Shown here: positions 25,324 through 33,334 of the stretch, in pieces | Layout: each line of letters begins with the position of its first letter | Position numbering within the stretch: the first letter of the stretch is position 1 | Origin: Betaproteobacteria bacterium | GTDB lineage: Bacteria > Pseudomonadota > Gammaproteobacteria > Burkholderiales > CAIKXV01 | Assembly: GCA_947458265.1 (NCBI GenBank) | Contig: CANGYF010000003.1 | Location: 264,431-328,430, forward strand | Direction: 5' to 3' | DNA length: 64,000 bases | Notes under the pieces: model-generated | The model's database searches: none | Told to the model about the DNA's origin: nothing | Seen by the model: only the letters and a program-made list of their open reading frames with translations | Translations under genes and position numbers: made by a program

Positions 25324-25479
25324 CAAGCTGCGCGAAGGATAGCCGTTTTCCGGGGGGCGGTCCAACCGGGGCCCGGATGACAGGCCGGGAGGCCGGTCTT
25401 TCGCGCTGCACGGCCGCCAGGCGCGTTGCAGCGCGTGCGTCGCAGAATCGCGCTATCGTTCCCGTCGGAGGAAACGAAC

Positions 25480-26346
25480 ATGCGCGAAAAACTCGAATCG
25501 ATGCAGGCGGCCGCGGCCCGGGTGAAGTCGGGTACCAGCCTGGTGATGAGCGCCAACCTGGAACGGCCGCCGATGGCCTTCCTGCGCGAACTGGTCCGGC
25601 GCAAGGTGCGCGACCTGCGCGTGATCGGCGTGGTCGGTGGCGATCTCAACATCGATTTCCTGGTCGGGGCCGGCGCGGTCTCGGTGGTCGATACCTGCAG
25701 CGTGACCATGGGCGAGTTCGCGCGCACCGGTCCCAACTTCGCCCGGCATGTCCTGGACGCACGGGTAAGGGCCCTCGACAACACGTGAGGGGTGTTGTTC
25801 TCTCAGGCCCAGGCTGGGTCTATGGGTCTTCCGTACGTGCCGGTGATCGGGCTGGTCGGCACCGACCTGCTCGCCCGCCGCGACGACATGGTGGTTGCGC
25901 CCGATCCTTTCGGTGACGGCAAGAAGAGTGTGGTCGCGCGGGCGATGCGGCCCGACGTGGCGGTGTTCCATGCGCAGTGCGCCGACCGTGCCGGCAACGT
26001 GTCGTTCGGCTACCACGTCGAGGCGGTGATGCTGGCCGAGGCGTCCGCGCAGGTGGTGGTGACGGTCGAGGAGATCGTCGATCGCGTGACCGAGAAGACG
26101 GCCGACGGTGCCTTCCTGCCGTCGATCCTGATCGATGCGGTGGTGCATGCGCCGTTCGGTGCGCATCCGGGCGGGCTTACGGGGCGCTACCCGGTCGATC
26201 GCGACGCAATGCGTGCGTATGCAGCAGCCGCGCAGTCGGACGAGACCTTCGCTGCATGGCTCGATGAACACGTCTTGGGCGTCGACGACCAGGCCGACTA
26301 TGTCGAGCGCTTCGTCCCCGATGCGATCCGCGGGGGCCGGCGATGA
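25480..26346 (+). CDS. CoA-transferase alpha-subunit-like protein with in-frame TGA (candidate selenocysteine 103)
   Basis: A 288-residue alpha subunit of the glutaconate CoA-transferase/IpdA family if the TGA at 25786-25788 is read through. Before it come VKSGTSLVMSANLERPPMAF and VIGVVGGDLNIDFLVGAGAV, after it GVLFSQAQAGSMGLPYVPVI, ARRDDM and the usual VAVFHAQCADRAGNV, all in one frame with no gap. The first part starts at an ATG after GGAGGAAAC. TGA is codon 103. The codons just after it (TTG, TCT, GCT, TCT, GGT, CTT) are rare here, and the RNA can form a SECIS-like hairpin. The alternatives are a nonsense mutation or a sequence error. It overlaps the beta-subunit start by ATGA. Confidence 0.75.
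25786..25832 (+). promoter_or_regulatory. Candidate bacterial SECIS hairpin after TGA
   Basis: AGGCCCA (25805-25811) pairs with TGGGTCT (25815-25821) in seven positions including one G-U, closing a GGC loop that starts 23 bases after the TGA. CTC (25802-25804) can pair with GGG (25824-25826) below a two-base bulge, and GGGG (25789-25792) with TTCC (25829-25832) lower down. From memory, bacterial SECIS elements need a loop with G in its first two positions about 16-37 bases from the UGA, which this fulfils. No folding program was run. Confidence 0.45.
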
Positions 26347-27086
26347 GCGACCCGCGCGGTTACAACGACGACGAGCTGATGGCAGTGCTGCTGTCGCGCG
26401 AGGTGCGCGACGGCGAGATCTCCGCCTGCGGTGCGCTGTCGCAGATCCCGGCCACAGGCCTGCTGCTGGCGAAGCATACGCATGCGCCCGACGCCGAGCT
26501 GATCATCCTGAACACGGTGTTCCGGCCGTTCCACACCTCGCGCCAGTTCCACTTCCTCGCGCAGCGCGGTGAACTCGGGCTGTTCTTCGTGAGCGGCGTG
26601 CAGATCGACCGCCGCGGCAACTACAACCTGCACCAGCTGGGCGAAGACCCCGACCATCCGACGATGCGCTTCCCCGGTGGCTACGGCGGCGGGATGATCT
26701 ACTACTGTGCGCAGCGCACCGTGGTGTTCCGCACCGAGCACACCCGGCGTTCGCTGGTCGAGCACTGCGACTTCGTGTCTGCCGCCGGCGCCACGCCGCC
26801 GGATGTACTTCGGCTCGGCGGCCCGAGCAAGGTGGTCACGCCGAAGGCGACGCTGGGTTTCGACGCCGGGGCCAGCGAACTGCGCCTGGACTCGGTGCAT
26901 CCCGGCCACACGATCGACGAGGTGCGCGAGAACACCGGCTTCGACCTGGGCGACACCTCGACGGTGCCGGCAACCGGTGCGCCGACTTCGGAAGAACTGC
27001 GCGTGCTGCGCACGGTCGTTCGGCCGCTGATGATCGAGACCGGGACCTATGCGCGCTGGGCGGAACGGGCGATCGCGGCAGGGTGA
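26343..27086 (+). CDS. CoA-transferase beta-subunit-like protein lacking the catalytic Glu motif
   Basis: A 247-residue protein of the GctB/IpdB family. It starts with ELMAVLLSREVRDGEISACG, has the family VSGVQIDRRGNYNLHQLGED and ends with VRENTGFDLGDTS. In active class I CoA-transferases the beta subunit carries a catalytic Glu in a VESG-type motif; here that place reads ELIILNTVFRPF, and the following segment before VSGVQID is about 25 residues shorter than in Acidaminococcus GctB (from memory). It may therefore not be a classical transferase. IpdB, which acts as a ring-opening hydrolase, is a precedent. Start overlaps the alpha-subunit stop. Confidence 0.85.
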   Translation: MSDPRGYNDDELMAVLLSREVRDGEISACGALSQIPATGLLLAKHTHAPDAELIILNTVFRPFHTSRQFHFLAQRGELGLFFVSGVQIDRRGNYNLHQLGEDPDHPTMRFPGGYGGGMIYYCAQRTVVFRTEHTRRSLVEHCDFVSAAGATPPDVLRLGGPSKVVTPKATLGFDAGASELRLDSVHPGHTIDEVRENTGFDLGDTSTVPATGAPTSEELRVLRTVVRPLMIETGTYARWAERAIAAG

Positions 27087-27124
27087 TAGCATCGACGCCT
27101 GATCTTCCTGCCCGGAGTGCCGAG

Positions 27125-28003
27125 ATGAGCGACAAAGTCTACCTGGACCTCGACCAGAAGGCGCTCGACGACGCCTACGATCAGCAGGTCTGGGCGCCGA
27201 ACTCGAAGCAGGTGAACGGCCGGCTGGCGGTGCTGAGCGAGCAGGTGCGCCAGCGCGTCGGCGCACCGATGCGCGCGGCCTACGGGCCGACCGAGGTCGA
27301 GCAGCTCGATGTCTATCGCACGAAGGAGCCGAACGCGCCGGTGATGGTCTACGTGCACGGTGGCGCATGGAAAGGCCATCTGGCGCGCGACCATGCGTAT
27401 CCGGGCGAGATGCTGGTGCGTGCCGGTGCACACATGGTGGTACCCGACTTCGCCCCGGTGCAGGACGTCGATGGCAGCCTGTTCCCGATGGTCGACCAGG
27501 TGCGGCGCGCGATCAGATGGACCTGGGAGCATGCGAAGGACTTCGGCGGCAATCCCGATCGCATCTACGTCTGCGGCCGCTCTTCGGGCGCGCACCTGTC
27601 CAGCTGCGCGATGATCACCGACTGGGCTGGCGCATTCGGCGTGCCGGCCGACATCGTGAAGGGCTACGTGCTCCAGAGCGGCATGTACGACCTGCGCGGG
27701 CCGCGTCTGTCCAAGCGCGGTGCCTACGTGAAGTTCACCGACGAGATGGAACACCTGCTGTCGCCGATGCGCCACCTGGACCGCATCACGGTGCCGGTGT
27801 CGCTGCTGGTGGGCACCTTCGAATCGCCCGAGTTCCAGCGCCAGTCGCGCGACTTCGCGCAGGCGCTGAAGGACGCCGGCAAGGCGGTGACCTTCGAGGT
27901 GGTCGAGGGATACAACCACTTCGAGATCGCCGAGACCGCAGCCAATCCGTTCGGTGCCGCCGGGCGCGCGATGCTGGCGATGCTCGGCCTGCAGCCGCGC
28001 TGA
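27125..28003 (+). CDS. Alpha/beta hydrolase (carboxylesterase/formamidase-like)
   Basis: A 292-residue hydrolase. VMVYVHGGAWKGHL is the HGG oxyanion motif of hormone-sensitive-lipase and kynurenine-formamidase-like enzymes, the nucleophile is CGRSSGAHL, and the catalytic His lies in GYNHFEI. It probably cleaves a carboxylic ester or N-formyl group. The gene follows the CoA-transferase-like pair by 38 bases on the same strand and may be in its operon, ending convergently with a Bug receptor gene 16 bases away. Confidence 0.87.
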   Translation: MSDKVYLDLDQKALDDAYDQQVWAPNSKQVNGRLAVLSEQVRQRVGAPMRAAYGPTEVEQLDVYRTKEPNAPVMVYVHGGAWKGHLARDHAYPGEMLVRAGAHMVVPDFAPVQDVDGSLFPMVDQVRRAIRWTWEHAKDFGGNPDRIYVCGRSSGAHLSSCAMITDWAGAFGVPADIVKGYVLQSGMYDLRGPRLSKRGAYVKFTDEMEHLLSPMRHLDRITVPVSLLVGTFESPEFQRQSRDFAQALKDAGKAVTFEVVEGYNHFEIAETAANPFGAAGRAMLAMLGLQPR

Positions 28004-28019
28004 GGCTGCGCCGCGCCGC

Positions 28020-29033
28020 TCACTCGACCTTCAGCCCGGTCTCCTTGATCAACTTCGAGTAGACGGCCAGTTCACGGCGGATACGCTCGCCGAAGGTCTT
28101 CGGTGCCTCGTAGAGCACCTCGACCGACTGCCCGGCGAGCGCGGCCTGCGTCTGCTTGTCGCGCAGTGAGCCAGCCAGCGCGTCGCTCAGCCGGGTGATC
28201 GTCGGCTCGGGCGTCTTCGCCGGCGCCAGCACGCCGAGCCAGAGCGTGAACTCGTAGCCGGGCAGTCCGGATTCGTCCACCGTCGGCAGGTTCGGGAAGC
28301 GCGGCAGCCGTGTGAGCGTGGTCACGCCCAGCGCGCGTACGCGGCCTGCCTCGATCAGCGAGTCGGCTACCAGCATCGTGGTGAACACCATCGAGATGCG
28401 CCCGGCCACGGCGTCGGTGATCGAGGAGGCGCCAGACTTGTACGGGATATGGGTGAGTTCGGTGCTGGTCATACGCGCGAACACTGCACCGGCGAGGTGC
28501 CCCGGTGTGCCGATGCCGCCGGATCCGTAGTCGATGGCGCCCGGCTTCCTGCGCGCCAGTGCGATCATCTCCTTCACCGTCTTCGCGGGCAGCGACGGAT
28601 TCACGAGCATCACGTAGGGCGACACGCCGATCAGCCCGACCGGGGCGAAATCGCGTTCCGCATCGTAGGGCAGCTTGCGCAGGGCCGGGTTGATCGCATG
28701 GGTCGAGGTGGTGCCTACCAGCAGGGTGTAGCCGTCCGGGTTGGCGCGCGCGACGACCTCGCTGCCGACCACGCCACCGGCGCCCGGGCGGTTCTCGACC
28801 AGCACCTGCTGGCCCAGCAGTTCACCCATGCGCGGGCCGACCGGCCGGATCACGCCATCGTTGCTGCCGCCGGCCTCGAACGGGGAGATGATGCGCACCG
28901 GCTTGACCGGGAACGATTGCGCATGGGCGCCCGAGGCAGCCAGCAGCGAGAACGCCGCGATACCGGCCAGTGCGGCGCGGTGGCGCAGGCCCCCGTGGGC
29001 AGGACGGACAGGCACATTGATCGGGTGAACCAT
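28020..29033 (-). CDS. Bug/TctC family solute receptor
   Basis: A 337-residue periplasmic receptor. The signal peptide ends near SGAHAQS (residue 39), with KPVRIISPFEAGGSNDG, ENRPGAGGVVGSEVVA, THIPYKSGASSITDAVAGR and NLPTVDESGLPGYEF as Bug signatures. GGAG lies upstream of the ATG. It is divergent from the IclR-family regulator with about 100 bases between the starts, the usual layout for a receptor controlled by that regulator. Ligand likely a carboxylate of the adjacent catabolic set. Confidence 0.92.
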   Translation of the reverse strand: MVHPINVPVRPAHGGLRHRAALAGIAAFSLLAASGAHAQSFPVKPVRIISPFEAGGSNDGVIRPVGPRMGELLGQQVLVENRPGAGGVVGSEVVARANPDGYTLLVGTTSTHAINPALRKLPYDAERDFAPVGLIGVSPYVMLVNPSLPAKTVKEMIALARRKPGAIDYGSGGIGTPGHLAGAVFARMTSTELTHIPYKSGASSITDAVAGRISMVFTTMLVADSLIEAGRVRALGVTTLTRLPRFPNLPTVDESGLPGYEFTLWLGVLAPAKTPEPTITRLSDALAGSLRDKQTQAALAGQSVEVLYEAPKTFGERIRRELAVYSKLIKETGLKVE

Positions 29034-29131
29034 TCTGCAGGTCTCCTCTGGTCGTATGCGGAACGCCGCCAGCATCATGCAGCGTCGCCGCCGGTTGGGC
29101 ATGGCGCGCACTGGTGCACATACCGTGCCTG

Positions 29132-30010
29132 ATGGACAATCGAACAATGCCACGCAATGACCTTCGGCGCACGAAGACGCCCGCCCAGAAGACCCGCAGT
29201 CCCGCGGCGGCTCGTGCCCCGGAGTCCGGTGCCGGTGCAGCCCGCTCCGCCGGCCTGCGGCGCGGGCTGGAGATACTCAGCCTGTTCTCTGAACTGCGCC
29301 CGGAACTGGGCGTGAGCGAGGTCGCGCGCGAACTGGGCGTGCACAAGAGCCGGGTGCATCGCGCGATCAAGACGCTCGAGGACATGTGCTACCTGCGGCG
29401 CGACCCGCGCTCGCGCCGCTACTGCCTCGGATACAAGGCGTTCGAGATCGGGGCGCTGGCTGGCCGGCATTCGAACACGATGAGCTGGGCGCGTCCCCAG
29501 TTGCGCGAGCTGGCGTCGCGTTTCGATGCCAGTGTCTCGCTGCGGCTGGTGGACGACACCGACCTGCTGATCGTGGACACGGTCGAGAGCGTCGACGATC
29601 CCGACCTGCACGTGCCCACCGGTGCGCGCATCCCGCTCAACTACGGTGCAGGCGGACAGGTGCGTGCCGCCTTCCTGCCCGATGCTCAGATCCGGGAGCT
29701 GATCGCGCTGCACGGATTGCCGCGCTACACGCTGAAGTCGATCACCAGCGAGGCGGAGTTCCTGAAGGCGGTGCATGCGACGCGCGAACGCGGCCATGCA
29801 GTGAGCGAGGGCGAGACGGTGCCCGGCTCGTTCAGCGTCGCCGCGCCTATCGTCGATCCGTCGGGCGTGCTCACCGCCGTGCTGGTCGGGTCGCGCCGCA
29901 AGACAGGCTTCACGCCGGCACGCGTCGCCGAGTTCGCACGGGCCGCCGTCGAGACGGCGAACCTGATCTCGGCACGCCTGCCGGTGCCTGAGCCGACCGA
30001 CGGTCACTGA
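29132..30010 (+). CDS. IclR-family transcriptional regulator
   Basis: A 292-residue regulator. After a basic, disordered N-terminus (KTRSPAAARAPESGAGA) comes the winged helix, GLRRGLEILSLFSELRPELG to HKSRVHRAIKTLEDMCYLRRD. The effector domain follows with RYCLGYKAFEIGALAGRHSN and the ligand-side GAGGQVRAAFLP and ERGHAVSEGE. IclR regulators respond to aromatic or carboxylic acids and control catabolic operons. Starts at 29114 (GTG), 29132 and 29147 (ATG) are all possible, none with a clear ribosome site. It probably controls the divergent Bug gene and the neighbouring oxygenase genes. It overlaps the flavin monooxygenase gene tail-to-tail by seven bases. Confidence 0.9.
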   Translation: MDNRTMPRNDLRRTKTPAQKTRSPAAARAPESGAGAARSAGLRRGLEILSLFSELRPELGVSEVARELGVHKSRVHRAIKTLEDMCYLRRDPRSRRYCLGYKAFEIGALAGRHSNTMSWARPQLRELASRFDASVSLRLVDDTDLLIVDTVESVDDPDLHVPTGARIPLNYGAGGQVRAAFLPDAQIRELIALHGLPRYTLKSITSEAEFLKAVHATRERGHAVSEGETVPGSFSVAAPIVDPSGVLTAVLVGSRRKTGFTPARVAEFARAAVETANLISARLPVPEPTDGH

Positions 30011-31224
30011 ATCGCGGCGACTTCCTCGAGGCTCTTCATCAGCGAGGTACGCAGGATGTATTCGCGCGCCCGCTTCGGATCGGCGGCCGTGTCGTGCAGC
30101 ATGTCGTGGTTGCGCTTGCGCACTTCCGGGTCGCGTTCGTTGATCAGCTTCTTGTTGCGCTCGGTGATGGTCTTCACGTGGTTGACCGCCACGTGCTTGC
30201 GCTGCCGGGTGTAGCGGTCGAGCACCGACATGTCCATGCTGCCGTCGAGGATGCCGACCAGCTTCTCGCCCAGGTTGATCGAGTCGTGCACGCCGCTGTT
30301 CATGCCGACGCCGCCGATCGGGCTGTTCACATGGGCGGAATCGCCGGCGAGCAGCGCACGGCCGACGTTGAACGTGTCGGCGACCAGCTGGTGGCTGGAG
30401 TAGAGCTTGCGGTAGACGATGTCGTACGGCTGCGAATTGGGCAGGAACTTCTGCAGCTGCGCCTGGCAGTAGTCGTCCGACAGCAGCATCTCGGGGTCGT
30501 CGTCGAGGCTGGTCGGGAAGTGCACGCGCCAGCGCTCCGGCTGTCCCCACTTGAACAGGTTCGCCCACTGGTCGGGGTCGGACAGGTAGTTCCGGTACGA
30601 ATACCCGTGCAGCTTGTCGAAGTCGTGCACCACCGACACGGTCAGCACCTGGTCGGGATAGGTATAGCCTTCGAACGCGATGTTCGACGCCTTGCGCACG
30701 ACGCTGCGCGCGCCTTCGCCGCTGATGATGAACGAGCCCTGGATGCGCTCGGTCTCGCCGCCTTCATTGGTGACGATCGCGGTGACGCCGTCGGCGTCCT
30801 GTTCCATGTCTACCAGCGTGGTACCCATCCGGATCTTCACGTTCGGATACGTGCGCAGCATCTTCATTGCCTCTTCGGCGACCTTGATGCGCTCGCACTG
30901 CAGGACGAACGGGAAGCGGGTGTCGTCCTTCAGCACCGCATGGTCGAACTCGGCGATCATGCTGTCGGACAGCCGGTCCCAGAACTGGAAGGTCGGGGCG
31001 ATCAGGCCGCGCGGCTCGATGCGCTCGTACAGGCCGAGGTCGGCGAACATCTCGAGCGTCGACGGATGGATGCTGCCGGTGCGCGGCGCCTGATCGAGGA
31101 AGTTGGCCTCGGTGAAGGTCTCGATCAGCAGCGTGTTCACGTCGTGCTGGGCGAGGTAGAGGGCGAGCGAGCAACCGGCGGGGCCGGCACCGACGACGAT
31201 CACCGGGGCGTTCTTCGAGAGCAT
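30004..31224 (-). CDS. FAD-dependent aromatic-type monooxygenase
   Basis: A 406-residue flavoprotein of the phenol hydroxylase/TfdB-like (PF01494) family. The N-terminal dinucleotide motif is VIVVGAGPAGCSLALYLAQ, the substrate/FAD segment is PRTGSIHPSTLEMFADLGL, and the second FAD motif is ALLAGDSAHVNSPIGGVGMN. There is no C-terminal thioredoxin-like domain of large phenol hydroxylases. It should hydroxylate an aromatic or related compound with NAD(P)H and O2. It ends convergently with the IclR gene and is transcribed away from the VOC gene cluster on the same strand, 100 bases apart. Confidence 0.9.
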   Translation of the reverse strand: MLSKNAPVIVVGAGPAGCSLALYLAQHDVNTLLIETFTEANFLDQAPRTGSIHPSTLEMFADLGLYERIEPRGLIAPTFQFWDRLSDSMIAEFDHAVLKDDTRFPFVLQCERIKVAEEAMKMLRTYPNVKIRMGTTLVDMEQDADGVTAIVTNEGGETERIQGSFIISGEGARSVVRKASNIAFEGYTYPDQVLTVSVVHDFDKLHGYSYRNYLSDPDQWANLFKWGQPERWRVHFPTSLDDDPEMLLSDDYCQAQLQKFLPNSQPYDIVYRKLYSSHQLVADTFNVGRALLAGDSAHVNSPIGGVGMNSGVHDSINLGEKLVGILDGSMDMSVLDRYTRQRKHVAVNHVKTITERNKKLINERDPEVRKRNHDMLHDTAADPKRAREYILRTSLMKSLEEVAAIQ

Positions 31225-31327
31225 GTTGGAGTCCTGGATACGCGAGGGCTATGCAAGAGATGCGCAAGGAGACCCGGCGCGCAGGCGCCGGGCGGGATGG
31301 GCGAGTCCGCGAGACGGTGCGGCAGCG

Positions 31328-31735
31328 TTACTCGGTCGGCTTCACTTCCTTCACTGCGCCCTTCCAGCCGCTGGCGGTGACGTCGAAGACGATGCCGTTC
31401 GGGTCCTTGTACTTCACCTCGTAGAAGCTTTTCGCAGCCGAGGTCGGGCGGCCGTAGAGGTAGGTGCCGCCGGCCTTCTCGACCTGCTTCTCGGCTTCCT
31501 CGAGGTTGTCCACCCACATGCCGAAATGCATCACGCCGTAGAACGGGCCGTTGGAATCGATGCCTTCGGCCTTGCCGTGCTTGTTGAGCAGCGCGACGTT
31601 GATCGTGCCGTCCGTGACGTAGACGCCGTTCTGGGCGTCGCCGGCCTTGGTCATGCCGAACGCTTCTTCAAAGAACTTCTGCGCGGCGGCGACATCGGGG
31701 ACGGACAGGGCGATATGGCGGAGCTTCATGGTCAT
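31328..31735 (-). CDS. VOC family (glyoxalase/dioxygenase fold) protein
   Basis: A 135-residue single-module vicinal-oxygen-chelate protein: KLRHIALSVPDVAAAQKFFE carries the first metal His, MHFGMWVDNLEEAEKQVEKA the second half start, and EVKYKDPNGIVFDV the Glu-bearing strand. It is of the size of methylmalonyl-CoA epimerase or ring-cleavage-type VOC proteins. It lies 103 bases upstream of the monooxygenase on the same strand, so both may be in one catabolic unit. A tandem 19-bp repeat sits in its leader. Exact reaction not evident. Confidence 0.85.
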   Translation of the reverse strand: MTMKLRHIALSVPDVAAAQKFFEEAFGMTKAGDAQNGVYVTDGTINVALLNKHGKAEGIDSNGPFYGVMHFGMWVDNLEEAEKQVEKAGGTYLYGRPTSAAKSFYEVKYKDPNGIVFDVTASGWKGAVKEVKPTE

Positions 31736-31756
31736 GGCGAGGGTCCTGTGCGAAAG

Positions 31757-31793
31757 GGACGGGAGGGCAACTTCAGGACGGGAGGGCAACTTC
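31757..31793. repeat. Tandem 19-bp direct repeat in VOC gene leader
   Basis: GGACGGGAGGGCAACTTC occurs at 31757-31774 and again at 31776-31793 with one base between. The pair lies 22-58 bases upstream of the VOC start on the minus strand, within its likely promoter or 5' leader. It may be a slippage duplication or a double binding site. Confidence 0.8.
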
Positions 31794-31941
31794 GTTCCGT
31801 TATTGCGAACGAGTCTACCCGCGAACCATCGGCTTGTCATGCTGGTGCCGGGTGCCGGGTGCCTGCGGGCCGCACGCGCCGGGCGCGGCAGGTTGCCTGC
31901 CGCCGCCCCGCGCTGCGCACCCGTGCTAGATTCGCCGCACC

Positions 31942-32766
31942 ATGGCTACCTACGCGATCGGCGACATCCAGGGCTGCTACGACTCGTTGATGGAGTTGCT
32001 CGAAGTGGTCGGCTTCGAAGCCTCGCGCGACCGTCTATGGCTGGTCGGCGACCTGGTGAACCGTGGCAGCCAGTCGCTCGCAGTGCTGCGCTACGTGGCC
32101 GGGCTCGGCCCGCGCGCGGTGACCGTGCTCGGCAACCACGACATCCACCTGCTGATGGTCGCCTCCGGCATGACGCGCAAGCGTGGCGGGGATACCTTCG
32201 ACGACGTGCTCGAGGCACCCGACCGGGACGAACTGCTCGGCTGGCTGCGGCGGCAGCCGCTGCTGCATGCGGAAGACCGCCATGTGATGGTGCATGCCGG
32301 CGTGCTGCCCCAGTGGACGCTGTCCGAGGCGATCGCGCTCGCGCGCGAGACCGAGGCGCGGCTGGCTGGTCCGGGCTACCTCGACTTCTTCGCGCAACTC
32401 TACGGTAACGATCCGGTCGCCTGGCAACCGTCCCTCATCGGCCATGCCCGCGCGCGTTTCGTGGTCAATGCATTCACGCGCATGCGCCTGGTCGATTCGG
32501 CCGGCAACCTCGATTTCTCGCACAAGGGATCTCTCGAGCGGGCGCCCGCTGGCCTGGTGCCCTGGTTCGATTCGCCGCTGCGCTCGCGCATCGAACCGCA
32601 GATCCTGTTCGGGCACTGGTCGGCACTCGGACTGGTCGAGCGGCGCGGCGTGCTCGGAATCGACACTGGCTGCGTCTGGGGGCGCCAGTTGACCGCCTGC
32701 CGCCTGGAAGACGGCAAGCGTTTCTCGATCGACTGCGTGGTGCAGTCGCCGATGGAGGCCGACTGA
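31942..32766 (+). CDS. apaH: Symmetrical bis(5'-nucleosyl)-tetraphosphatase
   Basis: A 274-residue metallophosphatase that splits Ap4A into two ADP. It follows ApaH from end to end: MATYAIGDIQGCYD (metal site), WLVGDLVNRGSQSL, LGNHDIHLL, APDRDELLGWLRRQPLLH, MVHAGVLPQW, NAFTRMRLVDSAG and FGHWSALG near the C-terminus. GDIQG in place of GDVHG is common in non-enteric ApaH. It is not next to ksgA here and is divergent from the monooxygenase/VOC unit. A high-confidence call. Confidence 0.96.
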   Translation: MATYAIGDIQGCYDSLMELLEVVGFEASRDRLWLVGDLVNRGSQSLAVLRYVAGLGPRAVTVLGNHDIHLLMVASGMTRKRGGDTFDDVLEAPDRDELLGWLRRQPLLHAEDRHVMVHAGVLPQWTLSEAIALARETEARLAGPGYLDFFAQLYGNDPVAWQPSLIGHARARFVVNAFTRMRLVDSAGNLDFSHKGSLERAPAGLVPWFDSPLRSRIEPQILFGHWSALGLVERRGVLGIDTGCVWGRQLTACRLEDGKRFSIDCVVQSPMEAD

Positions 32767-32799
32767 CTGGTCCCGGTGGCGCCGGCGCGGCGCGGTCGG

Positions 32800-33255
32800 T
32801 CAGCGGGTGACGCGGGAGACGCCGCCGCCGGAGAGCACGCGCACCCGATCGCCCGGCTTGAACTGCTCGTCGGCTTCCTGGGTGATCGCGATCATGTTGC
32901 CGTTGTCGAGCCGCACGGTGATCTCGAGCCCGTCCTTGCGGGTCACGCCCTCTTCGATCGCGGAGCCGGCGAGGCCGCCTGCGACCGCACCGATGACCGT
33001 GGCGATCGTGCTGCCCCGGCCGCCGCCGATCGTGCTGCCGGCCACGCCACCCACGACACCGCCGGCGAGCGTGCCAACCGGGGTGCGCGTGCCTTCCAGG
33101 CGTACGGTGCGTACGCCCTCGACGGTGCCCATGCGTACGCTCTGCTCGGTGCGCGCCTGGTTACGCGAATAAGTGTTCGCGCCCTGGCCGGGTGCGCAGG
33201 CGGAAAGCACCAGCGCGGATGCAAGAGCAAGGGCCAATCCGTGGATTTTCTTCAT
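32800..33255 (-). CDS. Glycine-zipper outer-membrane lipoprotein (SlyB/Pcp-like)
   Basis: A 151-residue lipoprotein: the signal MKKIHGLALALASALVLSAC ends in lipobox LSAC (Cys20). The mature part has a glycine-zipper 2TM segment (GTLAGGVVGGVAGSTIGGG and IATVIGAVAGGLAGSAIEEG) and a small C-terminal beta domain EITVRLDNGNMIAITQEAD. This is the architecture of SlyB/Pcp/17-kDa antigen proteins, which help outer-membrane integrity. It is convergent with apaH at a 33-base gap. Confidence 0.92.
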   Translation of the reverse strand: MKKIHGLALALASALVLSACAPGQGANTYSRNQARTEQSVRMGTVEGVRTVRLEGTRTPVGTLAGGVVGGVAGSTIGGGRGSTIATVIGAVAGGLAGSAIEEGVTRKDGLEITVRLDNGNMIAITQEADEQFKPGDRVRVLSGGGVSRVTR

Positions 33256-33334
33256 GTCTGGAACTCCTGCAAGGGTTCGGCCCTGCCGGATGCATCCGTG
33301 TGGATCGTCCGGTGCAGGCCACTGCATGGCGGGT

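Noticed and set aside
25792..26346. A second, separate gene starting at GTG 25792
   Set aside because: The part before and the part after the TGA are two halves of one alpha subunit in the same frame, and the GTG has no free ribosome site. It was kept as one gene with an internal TGA.
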